DNA of 64,000 bases. Source: Plutella xylostella. Its lineage: Eukaryota; Arthropoda; Insecta; Lepidoptera; Plutellidae. Under the pieces are notes generated by a model. The model was not told the origin of the DNA. It saw only the letters and a program-made list of their open reading frames with translations, and did no database searches. The stretch's first letter is position 1. Each line of letters opens with the position of its first letter. This document shows, piece after piece, positions 20,521-31,397 of this stretch. Position numbers and translations under genes: made by a program. The stretch covers positions 10,664,001-10,728,000 of the forward strand of contig NC_064009.1 in assembly GCF_932276165.1 (NCBI RefSeq), in the 5' to 3' direction.

Positions 20521-23221
20521 AAGGTTACGAGTGGGGACACAATGAATAAGAGCGGCACAGGACCAAAAAGTTGTCGTATACACCCAACATCGGGCGATAG
20601 AGGGTAAATGATGATGAATCTAAACAAGTCCGATTGGTCTATCTACATCGTATGTGTATTCTTCTTTATAGCGTATCAGTGACAAACACTAGAGCAGGGC
20701 AAGGGTTTGTCAGCGTGGAGAAACGATTGGCCAGTTACATTAATAACGTCTTCTGACTACGCAGGATGCGCCTGACGTTGTAATGTACAGTTGATACCAA
20801 ACCACCCCGCTACCGCTTGTCGCTTGTATCCTACCACGCCAGCCTGCCTATATCCCTTGTAGGAGTTTTAGCCAGCACAAGCAACACACACTTTCAGCCG
20901 CGCCCTGGCGAGGCCTACAACGTCGGAGCTTATTGTATAGCCTGCAACAATCCTGGCGCAATGCTGAACAGTATAGGTACACTATGCAACCTATGCAACA
21001 ATTGATGGTCACAGTACTTTGGAAGTGATAAATTTTACAACTTATAAATGAACCCCCTTATTCATAGAAAAGTTACAGAACCTTTTGGCTAATATGCTGT
21101 TTTGTCCCCCTCTGTCAAAGAAAAAAATGTTCTCTGTCTCTGAAAAAGGATGTTAATATATTTTTGACAAGGACTGGAATGCAAATGCTTGGCTTCATAT
21201 ATGCGATACCCCCTTTGTATCTGACAGTCGCATTACTCCCGCAGTGGTCACCGGAATAGTGCGGGTCACCAGCTGACACCGATGGGTTTTTATCTCCACC
21301 AATCTCCCCTGTGTGCTGTGTGAAAGCAACGAGGTCCCCTACACGGCGCTTAGCAATATCTGCCATGTAATTTACTGGCCCTTCGAATAGACCACACTTT
21401 ACAGGGATATGTTACATACATCTAAAAAAATTACCTTTATCAATCACCATCATATCAGTCACAATCTTCCACTACTGGACATAGACCAATGAGAGGATCC
21501 TCATACTTCATCATCCAACAGCCGGTAGTGGACTGGAGGCAGATTCGACAATCCCACTGCCCTCTAAATATGAATCACGCACTATGTAACATAGGATACA
21601 AAACTATGTGGCTCAGTGTCTACGAAACTAGTTAGTCCACTGCCATTTTCATGTTGGTAATTAATAAGAGTGGGTCGAGAAGGAGTTGCCATATCTATCC
21701 AGTTTTTACACCAACTATAAACTTAGATAGGAGTTAATGTCAGCTAATTAGATAAAATCCAGCATTTACTGCCGGCTATTTCAGCAATATCATTAATATA
21801 ACTTAGATACTCGATGATCTAAGTCTAAGTTAGTCGTACATTTACTTGTAAGCAGTTTTCCGAATGTAACTAGGTATACCGATTGCTTTTATATTTTAAG
21901 ATATTACAATTTTCTAAAAACACCTATAACCTATAAGAAGATTAGCACGTAACTAGAAACGGCTATACTTACCGATTTTGATGAAACATATGGGATCATT
22001 CCGCAAAGCATGAAATTTCCAGACGATAAGTAAATAAACAATAAATCGTTTCATTACGAGTACCTACATTGTAATGGCTTGCGGTGGAGTTGATGAGCCG
22101 ATAACATCGAATATAAATATAATTACAATCGCAAGGAAAAAACTTCAAGCAATTTTATTTAGTAAAAAAAATGTAAGGATATCATCGTAACTTACCGCTG
22201 AAGTAAGACAGAAAACTCATCAATAAACTCGCCTCACTTACAACAATAATTATGTTGACGACATCGTTAAACCAGAGTGCATATATTACGCTTATATTTT
22301 ACAATAATAATAATCTGTTGGACTTTATGTTTCTGTCGCTACAAAGTGTTCGTATATTGTGTAGCCTCGTTCCGTGATAGTACAGTGAAGTTCGGTGAGC
22401 ATCATACTATCATATTGTAATCGTTCTTAACTCCTGGACCCTATGAGTAAGGTTTCGACAGCACATTTGCTGTTGTTGTCTACAACTTACGTCTACGTGC
22501 TGCTATCCACTATACTTATAAGCTTTAAAATAGTCTCGATAAAGAACCATAAGTACGGCTCAGGCTACCTTTGCACTGCACGATAAACGTCATTAGAGGT
22601 GATTTCATAAACTTTATAGCATTGCCTGTAACTTTTTTTATTATGTATCTATTTATAACAATACCACAGACACTTCAAACTTATGGTTAATGTGACACTC
22701 TACACTTGTTTTCTAGCTAAAGCGTATTTTAACCCCAGACGAAAAAGAGGGGTGTAATAAAGTTTAAGGCCATAGCTAATGTTACCCCGAGTGTTCTTTG
22801 CCGATTTTGATAAAATATTATCAAAGCTTAGCCGTTCAAAAGTTTTGCCACTTCGGGGCAAAATATGAATGTCGGGGGTTTATAACGTAGGTAAGGTTTT
22901 AGCGAGTTTTGCGTAATTTTTGATTGTACATTAGGGGTTCTACATACATCACACACGCTCGCGAATCGTAAATGTCTTTCGCTAGTTATTTCGAGGTCAG
23001 CTAAGCCTAATCGTTTGACAGTCTCACTACACCTACACACCTACATGCAGGTGTAGTCAGACTCACCTGTCGCACTACCACTATACTCGGACATCAGTCA
23101 GCGCGGAATGCGACAGTACGCCGCAATAAACGCCGGCTCTGAATCACGAGGTAATTATAAACGCGCGGGAAACGACCGCGGCCGCGCCTGCAGGACAGTG
23201 ATGGGGACGTGGACGGGATAA
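20521..23221. other. Non-coding stretch, no gene recognised
   Basis: No supported gene. Around 21440-21560 there is a degenerate copy of a sequence common in moth genomes (CCACTACTGGACATAGACCA), probably repeat-derived. Elsewhere I see only AT-rich DNA. Confidence 0.3.
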
Positions 23222-23530
23222 CAAGTGATTGGTGGTATGGGGACGTTGGAGGACAGGAGACCAAGTTATTGGCGGTATGAGAAGGTTGGAGGACAAGAGA
23301 CCAAATGATTGGTGGTATGAGGAGGTTGGAGGACAACAGACCAAGTGATTGGTGGTATGAGGAGGTTGGAGGACAAGAGACCAAGTGATTGGTGGTATGA
23401 GGAGGTTGGAGGACAGGAGACCAAGTGATTGGTGGTATGGGGACGTTGGAGGACAGACGACCAAGTTATTGGCGGTATGAGAAGGTTGGAGGACAGGAGC
23501 ACAAGTGATTGGTGGTGTATGAGGAGGTTG
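23222..23530. repeat. 40-bp minisatellite, about 7.7 copies
   Basis: Units start at 23222, 23262, 23302, 23342, 23382, 23422, 23462 and 23502 (last partial). The consensus contains CAAGTGATTGGTGGTATGAG then GAGGTTGGAGGACAGGAGAC. Unit variants run A-B-C-C-C-A-B-C, where A has GGGGACG, B has TTATTGGCGG and GAGAAGG, and C is the common form; this hints at a 200-bp higher-order repeat. Because 40 is not a multiple of 3, all three - strand frames stay open across the array, which creates false Pro/Ser/Leu-rich frames. Confidence 0.95.
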
Positions 23531-23861
23531 GGTGGAAGGTTTGTCTTCGTGTGTTGGTGATAAATACTGGTGCTGGATCAGAGAATGACATGAACATGAG
23601 AGTTGTGAAATTCTACGCTAATCAGGGAGCACCATAACCACATTCCATTAGTCCAGAGAGCCGAAAGACGTCCTTTGCTCGTACCTTAGCCTATACTCGT
23701 GGACTACATTGATGCCTCTTCTACCCCAATGATTATTGGCTATTCAACAGATACGAAGAGATAGTTTTCGAAATTGTACCTTAATTTATTAGGTGTTTAT
23801 TATGTTCGTTATGGCAACTCTCATCTGCAGTGTGCCAGTCCATAGATATTATTCGTGCATT
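23531..23861. other. Non-coding spacer
   Basis: Sequence between the minisatellite and a MITE copy. No gene seen. Confidence 0.3.
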
Positions 23862-24012
23862 ATGGGAGGGGTCACTCTATCTTACGAAATTCGTAGATCC
23901 AGAGCGCCGCTGCAGTAAACTATACTTTGTCTCGTTGTGTGTTTGATAGGGATTGCATGAGAGCTCTAGTTTGCTTTTCGTGAAGCTAGATTAACCCTGC
24001 AGGCTGGGTTCT
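23862..24012 (-). mobile_element. MITE, family M1, copy 2
   Basis: The left terminus reads GGGGTCACTCTAT (about 23869), and the right terminus ends in the degenerate AGATTAACCCTG. Read on the - strand, the core matches the family with GAGCTCTCATGCAATC and CACAACGAGAC. It is more diverged than copies 1, 3 and 4. Confidence 0.6.
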
Positions 24013-24151
24013 CACGAGAGGGCAGGTACCTAATTGGTTCACATTTCGCCGCAACACTTTATGTGACTGCTAACGACGCATGCGCTAACGAGGAACCGTA
24101 GTGAAGTGTTGCACCGCTCTGAGAGACACGAGTTACTGTTGCAGGAAGAAC

Positions 24152-24232
24152 CTACAGTAAATAGTGCATCTCTACAAACTAATCCGTCTAAGTCCAACAC
24201 GGATTAGTTTGTACAGATGGACTAGTTTATCA
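24152..24232. repeat. Inverted repeat, long hairpin
   Basis: Arms 24167-24187 and 24199-24219 pair over 21 bp with one mismatch around an 11-nt loop (centre sequence CTAAGTCCAAC). Weaker pairing extends about 12 bp further on each side. It could be a small foldback element or a hairpin RNA; no expression evidence is available. Confidence 0.65.
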
Positions 24233-25757
24233 TCATCACCGTCATATCAATGAGCCTGTTGTAGGGTCTATCATACTTATAATCATGTTCGACTAGCTAG
24301 ATAAAAAAGTAGTTAAATTTTCCTACCCAGTCTCAATTTAACCAATCACAGTACCGCATTGGGTAATTAAATCCAGCGTAAAGCGTAACTGATGTTATCA
24401 GCTGTGAAACTGTCATTAAATAAAATATTTCTTCGTTTTCATCGGCCAATTTATCATCATAACCAATAAGAGCTATGCCAACTGATGTATATCTCAGAAT
24501 GAGAACAGAAACTCCCGACATTTCCACCTCAGCAGCCACCACCACTACCAGAGCAAATAACATCAATAACACGCTGCGTATCACAACATTCACAACTCGT
24601 AAACAACGCGTTCGCGTGGTTAACAATATAAATACATATAACAATAAAATGTAAGTGCGGTCTTCAGTCACCGGCGACTACGCAGAGGCAGATAGTGTCA
24701 ATACGGTTATTGCTCTTTACGTCATATTGGCGAGCGCGCCGCGGGGGTCAGCTAGTTGTAATGTTCGGGAAGAGTTGCTACAAATATGGATGTAATCAAT
24801 TTAATTTACCTTGAATGGGGATGGCAGAAGAGACTGGAGTGGAAATATATACAAGTAGACATTATTTGCGGATGGTAATGACAATGATGTAATGGAGATA
24901 AAGTAAATAATAATTAAGATCTAATTTTCAAGGTAATTGTAAACATAACATAAACATAAATTTTAATTGCCATCAGGATATTGACCACTTCTGTACTTAC
25001 AGAGAGAGGGACTTCAACAAGGTTGACTATAAATTTCTGGTATACTACATAGAAAACTTTACTATTTCATACCCATCATGGACCATCGTAGCCTTCCACA
25101 GTTACGTATACATTAAAAATATCAGCACCTTTTTTCAATAGTGGACAATACCAACATCGAGCCCAGGCCCGCGCTGAGATCACCACGTATAGAGGGGAAA
25201 TAATTCGCGCTGGAAATGCGAACAGTGCGTCCGCAGCACAAACTATGCGCCTTTACTGGTACTAGGCGAAGATAATGCTTGATTTGTGTATGGGAGCCAT
25301 CCGGCCCTAGCGGCTCATTGGATAATGGTTAGTGGGACACGCTCACATTCACTTGTTCTTGGATGCACACATCACATCATACAACAATATAATACCAATG
25401 ATAGCAGGTATCTACTTTGTCCAAAGGCAGCAGGATGTAAAAATACATTTGGACAAATAATACGTATATTTAGCATCTGTTATGAATTAATGATATTGAC
25501 TGGCTATCCATTCATCTATTTTCATCTTCAACATGAATAATCGAATTCGTTATTTACTGCTTATCAAACTCTATATCATAATATAGATTAGATAAACGAA
25601 TGTCTTTAGAAAAACAAAATAACTTAAATAAAAGCCCATGATCTCAGGAAAAGCTCCAGGAAAACTGCCCAGGTTATCTGAGATGAAACCCTCTACTGTA
25701 CACAATACTTACGCAAGCCCATAAATCTAAGCAAGGACAAAATGCACACTAAATTAA
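24233..25757. other. Non-coding stretch, no gene recognised
   Basis: No supported gene. A minus-strand frame at 24333-24671 is Leu/Val rich but has no recognisable domain and no flanking evidence. Confidence 0.3.
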
Positions 25758-26243
25758 TGTGTATATCTTCAATGTAATGTCACAAACAGAAACCTCCAAT
25801 TAAATTACAAAGTAAAGCTGGCAGGCTGCGCAAGCGCAACAAATTATTCGCTCCGCCATTTGAAGCAACCCGTTTGTCGCGACATCGACGTCGATGCGAC
25901 GTTAGAAAGTGCAGCTGATGCCCTTCGCAAGGAGTGGCTTGATGACAGATCCACTGAGCTTCCACATGATGCACGCAAAGTAAATGATAATATCTACATA
26001 ACTGCTATGAACCGTAATTATACTGAAGTGTTTAATAAAGTTGCAGACCGACAACGAGTAATTAAAGACATCGTAAAAGCAATCGCACATACTCTCGCCG
26101 ATAACATAAATAAAGCAATGGTTAAACACATGCAGCAACACAGAGCTGCACTCGCATTCATCACCTCGCGAGCGCGAACAAAACGCGAGTCGTATCCAAT
26201 TTCACGGACACTAAATAAAATTACCATCAAACTGACAGAGTAA
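25758..26243 (+). CDS. Unrecognised open frame, possible exon
   Basis: This is an open frame of about 160 codons, following a stop at 25755 and ending at TAA 26241-26243. It has no early ATG (TTG at 25860; the first internal ATG encodes the M of AMNRNY), so if real it is an exon or an element fragment. The part from about 25895, with SAADALRKEWLDDRS and later KDIVKAIAHTLADNINKAMV, has a helical, protein-like composition and plausible codon use. I recognise no family. It lies just left of the GC-rich island at 26.4 kb. A chance open frame is also possible. Confidence 0.2.
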   Translation, partial: CVYLQCNVTNRNLQLNYKVKLAGCASATNYSLRHLKQPVCRDIDVDATLESAADALRKEWLDDRSTELPHDARKVNDNIYITAMNRNYTEVFNKVADRQRVIKDIVKAIAHTLADNINKAMVKHMQQHRAALAFITSRARTKRESYPISRTLNKITIKLTE

Positions 26244-28980
26244 CAAAGCGGTCTTAATAATTCCCGCGGAACGAGCCGCGAGAGCCATGAATCAGGTACA
26301 TGGAGGTGCACGTGATAATAATATAATGAATTATAAATTACGAACGCACCGCAAATTCAATTCAGTTAATATGCAATAATTGTTGTACCGTCGTCGGTCG
26401 GTCGTCTGCGCGCGGCGGCGGCGGCGGCGGCGGCGTGGCGGCCGCTCGTTTAGCATTCTTACAGCGCAATTACAATTCAATTTTCTTTCGTGCTCTAAGC
26501 GTGCTCTATCATAGCCATCTAACGTGGATGAGCTTTGTGATTAAAACGAGATTTGTAGACAGGACCCTCTCGAGCGCTGAAATTGCGCTATCAGAGCTAA
26601 CAAGGAAAACAAACAAGACGAGATCTGTGTGTAACGGGACGCGAGTGCGCAAACGCTTGGATAAGATGGTCCCGGAGCGTCCTGGCGGCTCGGAGTCGTT
26701 ACGAGGCGCTATGCCGAGATCGCCGATAATAATGGTAATTTGGGCTCAACACGTGTCGCCCCGCGCCCCGCGCCCCGCCCCGCGCGATGCCGATCTCCAG
26801 CCCTATTAGGCCGCGGCCGCCTCGATGACAGAAATGGTTTGCACGTTCCTCCAGCGCAAGAGAAATTTCACGGAACGCCCGCTATTCCGCTTTGTGCAAA
26901 TTTATCGACGCGAGATAGCCAACAGTGTTTAGAGGGAAATTTCAAACAAAGCGTTATTATTTTGTAAGGGGACGGCGTTCCCAGGACCGCATAAACTATG
27001 CACGTATCTACTGGTAGTTGAGCGCGACCGCCGGTAACTCACGCGGCGCGGGAACATTAACAAATCGAATATTCATTCCGAGTTAGTGAATACCGCGGCG
27101 TCGCGAGCGTCACAGCCGACACTTTGATAGACGACGCGGAGGCTTAAGTAAACAAACGGCCAGTATTTATGAGGCTCGCGATGTGGAAGAGGCGAGGGTC
27201 CCATAATGGCAACACAATATCACAATGCGGGCACAGATTTATGCGCGGGCGCATCGCACGCGGAAATCCCATAGTTATTTACCGGTTGCGGCTAAGTGCG
27301 GCAGATTTATCGGCGGCTGCGGCGATCTCGTTCCAGCCCGAGTGCTCTATGATAAACTCGGGGCCCGGATAGGCCGTTTATCTCACCAGCGAGGAAAATT
27401 TAAATCACGTCCGGCTAATTGCCGCAAGAAGATGTTACCCGGAGTCTCGTTAACGCGCCATCGAGTGTTTCTATTTGTGTTCGGTAAAAAATCCTCCTGT
27501 CTCGTAAAGCAGCGTTATTGCCTCGTGTGAAATTACACGCGGCCATTTGTCAAGAGCGGAGGAGGCGCCGGAGCCTGCTCAATGGTTATTAATTTCATTA
27601 GCCGGTTGTTAATCAAGCGAGCGGTGGGTGTGAGCGACACGAGCGGTCGAACCTCCACACCAATGGGTACCTTACCTATACTATTTTGAAATATCGATCC
27701 TAGTATCGCCGCACAAGTTGCAACGCAGGATTTTATTTAGGCGACTAGAGAACGCAAACAGCCGTGACATTCACAATGAGCCAACACTCTGACGTTGACG
27801 TCACGATGAATGGAAATCTATTTCGGGAACAATTTTTTGGTGACGCAAAAAAATCAACATTACATTATGTGGTATTTGTCGTCGCGTGGTCGCTTCAGCC
27901 CGTGGCTAGAGGCAAGTGACGTCACAAGACCCGTCCATCATGCTGGCGCCTCCAGGAGGCTCTATTGGCGTAATGACACGCGCCGCGGCCTGACTTACGA
28001 CCACATTACCGCGACACGCTTGACGCATGTCCAATTATTGCCGACAATCTGTTTGCCGGCGAAATATGAATAACCGTCGGACACCATTAATATACCGAGG
28101 GACGCAGCTCGAGGGCTAATGTTGCCGGAGAATAAATCCTAGAAGGGAAATGAATGAAGCTGCTAACGAAGAGATATTGCCAACTTTTTTTTCCCGTGAA
28201 ATATCGTATGTGTCATTAGGAGGAATACAAGATTATGAAATCACCCTGCAATTTTAAAGCGGGCCTTGTGCTGTCGGACACGCTATTATTACAACTGACG
28301 ATGTCTTACAAAGTGCTTGGATATTTTTCATACGAGTGCGTCCATCAGATAGTGAGATTGGCTATCAGACGGCTCGCGAAGGGTCCGGATACAATCAGCC
28401 GGATACATTTCCTCAACGACCAATCAGGACCAACTGATAGCTACCATTTGTTACTTGATTTTTGACGAAAAACTCGGGAATTTAAATAAGCTTTTTGGAA
28501 TTTCATTTTTATGTATGGTGGATTGTAAACTCTACATACAATCGTACAGGCAAACTTTGCACAATTAGTAATAGTTCCAGAAGACTTAACCCTTATGAAT
28601 AATGACAACAACGCCGCAGTCCGCACTAACCTGCACCTGGAGCGGCCACTGGCCACTGCGGCTTAGATTAACGATATACGAACTAGATGGAGTATAAGTG
28701 CAAAGGAAACGTCTCTACATAATACTTCTGCTACTGAGGTCATATTTTGAATTACTTCGGTTAGGAGATTTGTGATTATATTCGGTGGTACAATGGTTGT
28801 CATTAGGATGAAAAGGTTCGACAGTAAACAAAATGCAGACAGTGTTTTTCTTTGTTTTTGTATGTGACACCCCATCATCTTCGTATATTGTTAATCTTAG
28901 CGCTGCGGCCGTAATCCTAACAAATAGGTCAGATTTCTCAAGACTGCGTCCCGCGGAGGTGGTTGACAAAACATTGCGCC
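26244..28980. promoter_or_regulatory. GC-rich, CpG-dense island; possible regulatory DNA
   Basis: From about 26400 to 28100 the sequence is clearly GC richer and more CpG dense than its surroundings. It includes a CGG run (26411-26432), a C-rich quadruplex-prone block (26759-26781), and TAAT-type homeodomain cores between CpG-rich segments. No frame is convincing as an exon. Such islands in moths can be promoters or conserved developmental enhancers; this assignment is inference from composition alone. Confidence 0.3.
26759..26781 (-). other. Potential G-quadruplex on the - strand
   Basis: Four CCCC runs are separated by GCG, GCG and G on the + strand, giving a canonical four-tract G-quadruplex on the - strand. 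Confidence 0.5.
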
Positions 28981-29131
28981 CGCGTCGCCCGGGCTGGGGG
29001 GTTACTCTATACGACGAAAAACTAAGTTTCGGAGAGCCACGACTGTATCTCGTTGCATTAAACGTGGCGATTGCACGACAGCTCTCGTTCGTTCATTTAG
29101 TCAGTATAGAGTAGCCCTGTTGTCCAGGACA
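28981..29131 (-). mobile_element. MITE, family M1, copy 3
   Basis: Termini read GGGGGGTTACTCTATACGAC on the left and CAGTATAGAGTAGCCCTG on the right. On the - strand the core matches copies 1 and 4 (GAGAGCTGTCGTGCAATCG, CAACGAGATACAGTCGTGG). Outer boundaries are approximate. Confidence 0.75.
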
Positions 29132-29261
29132 ACGGTAATCCGACGGGCGACGTTAATTAATGAACATTACTTGTGGCGATTAGGCCGGGGACCGCCCGCG
29201 CTGAGCCGGTGCGAGCGGGAGGCGCTAGCGACGACTTGGAAGAGTAACACAAACTAATAAA

Positions 29262-29441
29262 TGTAGGAATTAAATCAGATGTTGTATTTATCACTTTTAT
29301 TATATAAGGGTCAAAATAAAATAAAGAAATATGAAATCGTCTTTACGTCTTTATACGTCTTTCACACTCTGCTTTCACTCTATGCTCCTCTGTTATTCGT
29401 CGTCATGGATACTTCACCTTGCGTTCTGTTCCACTCCCACA
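29262..29441 (-). repeat. 3' LTR of the minus-strand Gypsy
   Basis: 180 bp, TG...CA on the + strand, same sequence as 33371-33550. In element orientation it begins TGTGGGAGTGG and ends TTCCTACA, with an AT-rich TATA/poly(A) segment near its 3' end. Confidence 0.95.
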
Positions 29442-29921
29442 CTCGGCCATCCTGACATTAAGGCTGCCCTCAGCCTTATTCATTACAATAACTGTAAAGT
29501 ACAAGGTTACACACAATATAAAATATAGCATTATCAAACGTTAAAGATAATCTTCTTATTAAAACAAAAAAACTAAAAACTTAGCAACTCAAGTTAACAT
29601 CAATTTAGATTAGTTAGATTTCAACTTAGGGTCTAGACAGAAAAACATAAACAACTATTCTATGCAAACAACATCTTGAAATACCTATTCAAAATACCTA
29701 TAATAGGTACCTGTTTTGTTTAAACACACCTTTTGTAAAGAATATGAGCCTTAAGCCTTCAAGACTTAACCTTACAATCATTACAAAACCTATCTAGATT
29801 GACTTTATTTACTGCTCACACATAACTTATTTATTACCATCACTGACTTCTTCATTCATCATCACTATCATACCGACACCAATAGAATATTATGCAATAA
29901 CAAAACAAAATAAGAACTTAC
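29442..29921 (-). other. 3' untranslated region of the minus-strand Gypsy
   Basis: About 480 bp between the pol stop and the 3' LTR, AT rich, with no open frame of note. No clear polypurine tract lies next to the LTR in element orientation. Confidence 0.6.
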
Positions 29922-30108
29922 TTACTCTTTATGGTCTGGCCACGGTTTCATGTGGTCTGCAGAGCTAGAAGTACGACCTGGACCTTCGCTGCTGGGATCT
30001 AATTTCTCTACATCATACCTGTCATTCCGCTTCACCTTCTTCACTACGTAGGGACCTAGGTACTTAGGTTTCAATTTAAGACACACACCAAATTGAGTCC
30101 TCTTAATT
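29922..30108 (-). pseudogene. Gypsy integrase C-terminal tail, severed piece
   Basis: The frame reads IKRTQFG...KLKPKYLGPYVVKKV...NDRYDVEKL and ends PWPDHKE, the tail that follows integrase in many insect Gypsy pol proteins. It continues directly from GDLVAI at 31398 once the nested insertion and one copy of TTAATT are disregarded, so it is the severed end of the same coding sequence. It cannot be expressed as part of pol in this copy. Confidence 0.88.
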
Positions 30109-31254
30109 GGTAATAAGGTAAGTAAGGTAATTAAGGTGTTGGACAGTCTGCTTGACAAACAATTGGCCAAACACGTCGAGCTACATGATGCTCAGTTCGG
30201 CTTCAGGTCTGGACTATCGACTGAAAGCGCTATATTGTGTCTCAAGCAGGCTGTTCAGTACTACACAGTCAGAAAAACGCCTGTATTTGCCTGTTTTTTG
30301 GACCTGTCAAAGGCATTCGATCTAGTTTCCTATGATATACTCTGGCGGAAGCTCCGTGAAGACACGACGCTGCCGCCAGAAATTGGGTCAATCTTTGAAT
30401 ACTGGTATGAGAACCAAAGTAACAGCGTTCGGTGGGCAGGTGCGGACTCAGACGTATATAGGTTGGAGTGCGGGGTGCGGCAGGGGGGGCTGAGCTCCCC
30501 GCGACTCTTCAATCTGTATATGAACAGGCTGATTGCTGAGCTCAGCAGCACCGGAGTCGGATGCCATATTGATGGAGTATGTATGAACAATCTCAGCTAT
30601 GCCGATGACATGGTGCTGCTGAGCCCATCGATCAGCGCGCTGAAGAAGCTCCTGGCTTTGTGTGAGACATATGCGGCGGCCCATGGGCTCAAGTATAATG
30701 CCAAAAAAAGTGAGTACATGGTTTTTAAGGCGGGGACTAAAACTTACTCAACGCTCCCAGAAGTCTCACTTTGCGGCACTCCACTGGGTAGAGTGAGTAA
30801 GTTTAAATACTTGGGCCACTGGGTCACCGAGGACTTAAGGGATAATGATGATATCGAGAGGGAACGCAGGTCGCTGGCTGTTCGCTGTAACATGCTGGCC
30901 CGAAGGTTTGCACGGTGTTCAAGAGCAGTCAAAATAACGCTTTTCAAAGCATACTGTCAATCATTTTACACCTGCAGCCTTTGGGTTAGCTACACGCAGC
31001 GAGCATACAGCGACCTGCGAGTCCAATATAACAATGCATTCAGGGTTTTGTTGGGGTTGCCGTGGCGGTGTAGTGCGTCACAAATGTTTGCTGAGGCGCA
31101 CACGGATGATTTTCACGCGATTATGAGGAAACGGTGCGCCTCGATGATGTCTCGCCTCCGCGGCACCACCAACACTATCCTGAGTGTGTTCGCAGACCGG
31201 TGGGACTCCCCAATGCTGCGTCTTTGGGTGTTACGTCACACCAGTTATGCATAG
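30109..31254 (+). pseudogene. Reverse transcriptase, 5'-truncated (CR1-like)
   Basis: The frame is open from the insertion boundary to TAG at 31252 and lacks its N-terminus (endonuclease, thumb-proximal and early RT motifs). It contains AQFGFRSGLSTESAILCL, LDLSKAFDLVSYD, GVRQGGLSSPRLFNLY and the catalytic YADD, so the palm domain is intact. No natural start is present; the apparent start at 30136 is a GTG. About three quarters of its residues match the copy at 39180-41084, so they are relatives, not recent duplicates. Expected to be inactive on its own. Confidence 0.88.
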
Positions 31255-31391
31255 GATAGGTATTAAGTTAAGCACGTATAATTATTATTTATTTGTTTTA
31301 CTAACACTACATAGAATAAGATAAATTGTTACTAACACGCTATGGACTATGTATTTTGGTCTGAAATAAATGATTTATTATTATTATATTA
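30109..31391 (+). mobile_element. 5'-truncated CR1-like LINE nested in the Gypsy
   Basis: This 1283-bp insertion is flanked by TTAATT (30103-30108 and 31392-31397). It carries the C-terminal part of a reverse transcriptase and a 3' end with AAATAAATGA and a (TTA)n tail. Its first ~24 bp, built from AAGGTAA-like repeats, do not match the related element at 39180-41236 and look like junction filler. It lies opposite in orientation to the host Gypsy. Confidence 0.92.
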
Positions 31392-31397
31392 TTAATT

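Noticed and set aside
23094..23502. Three overlapping Pro/Leu/Ser-rich minus-strand proteins
   Set aside because: They are three frames of one 40-bp minisatellite, which keeps all frames open by chance.
23222..23530. CRISPR-like array
   Set aside because: The units are contiguous with no unique spacers; this is a minisatellite in a eukaryotic genome.
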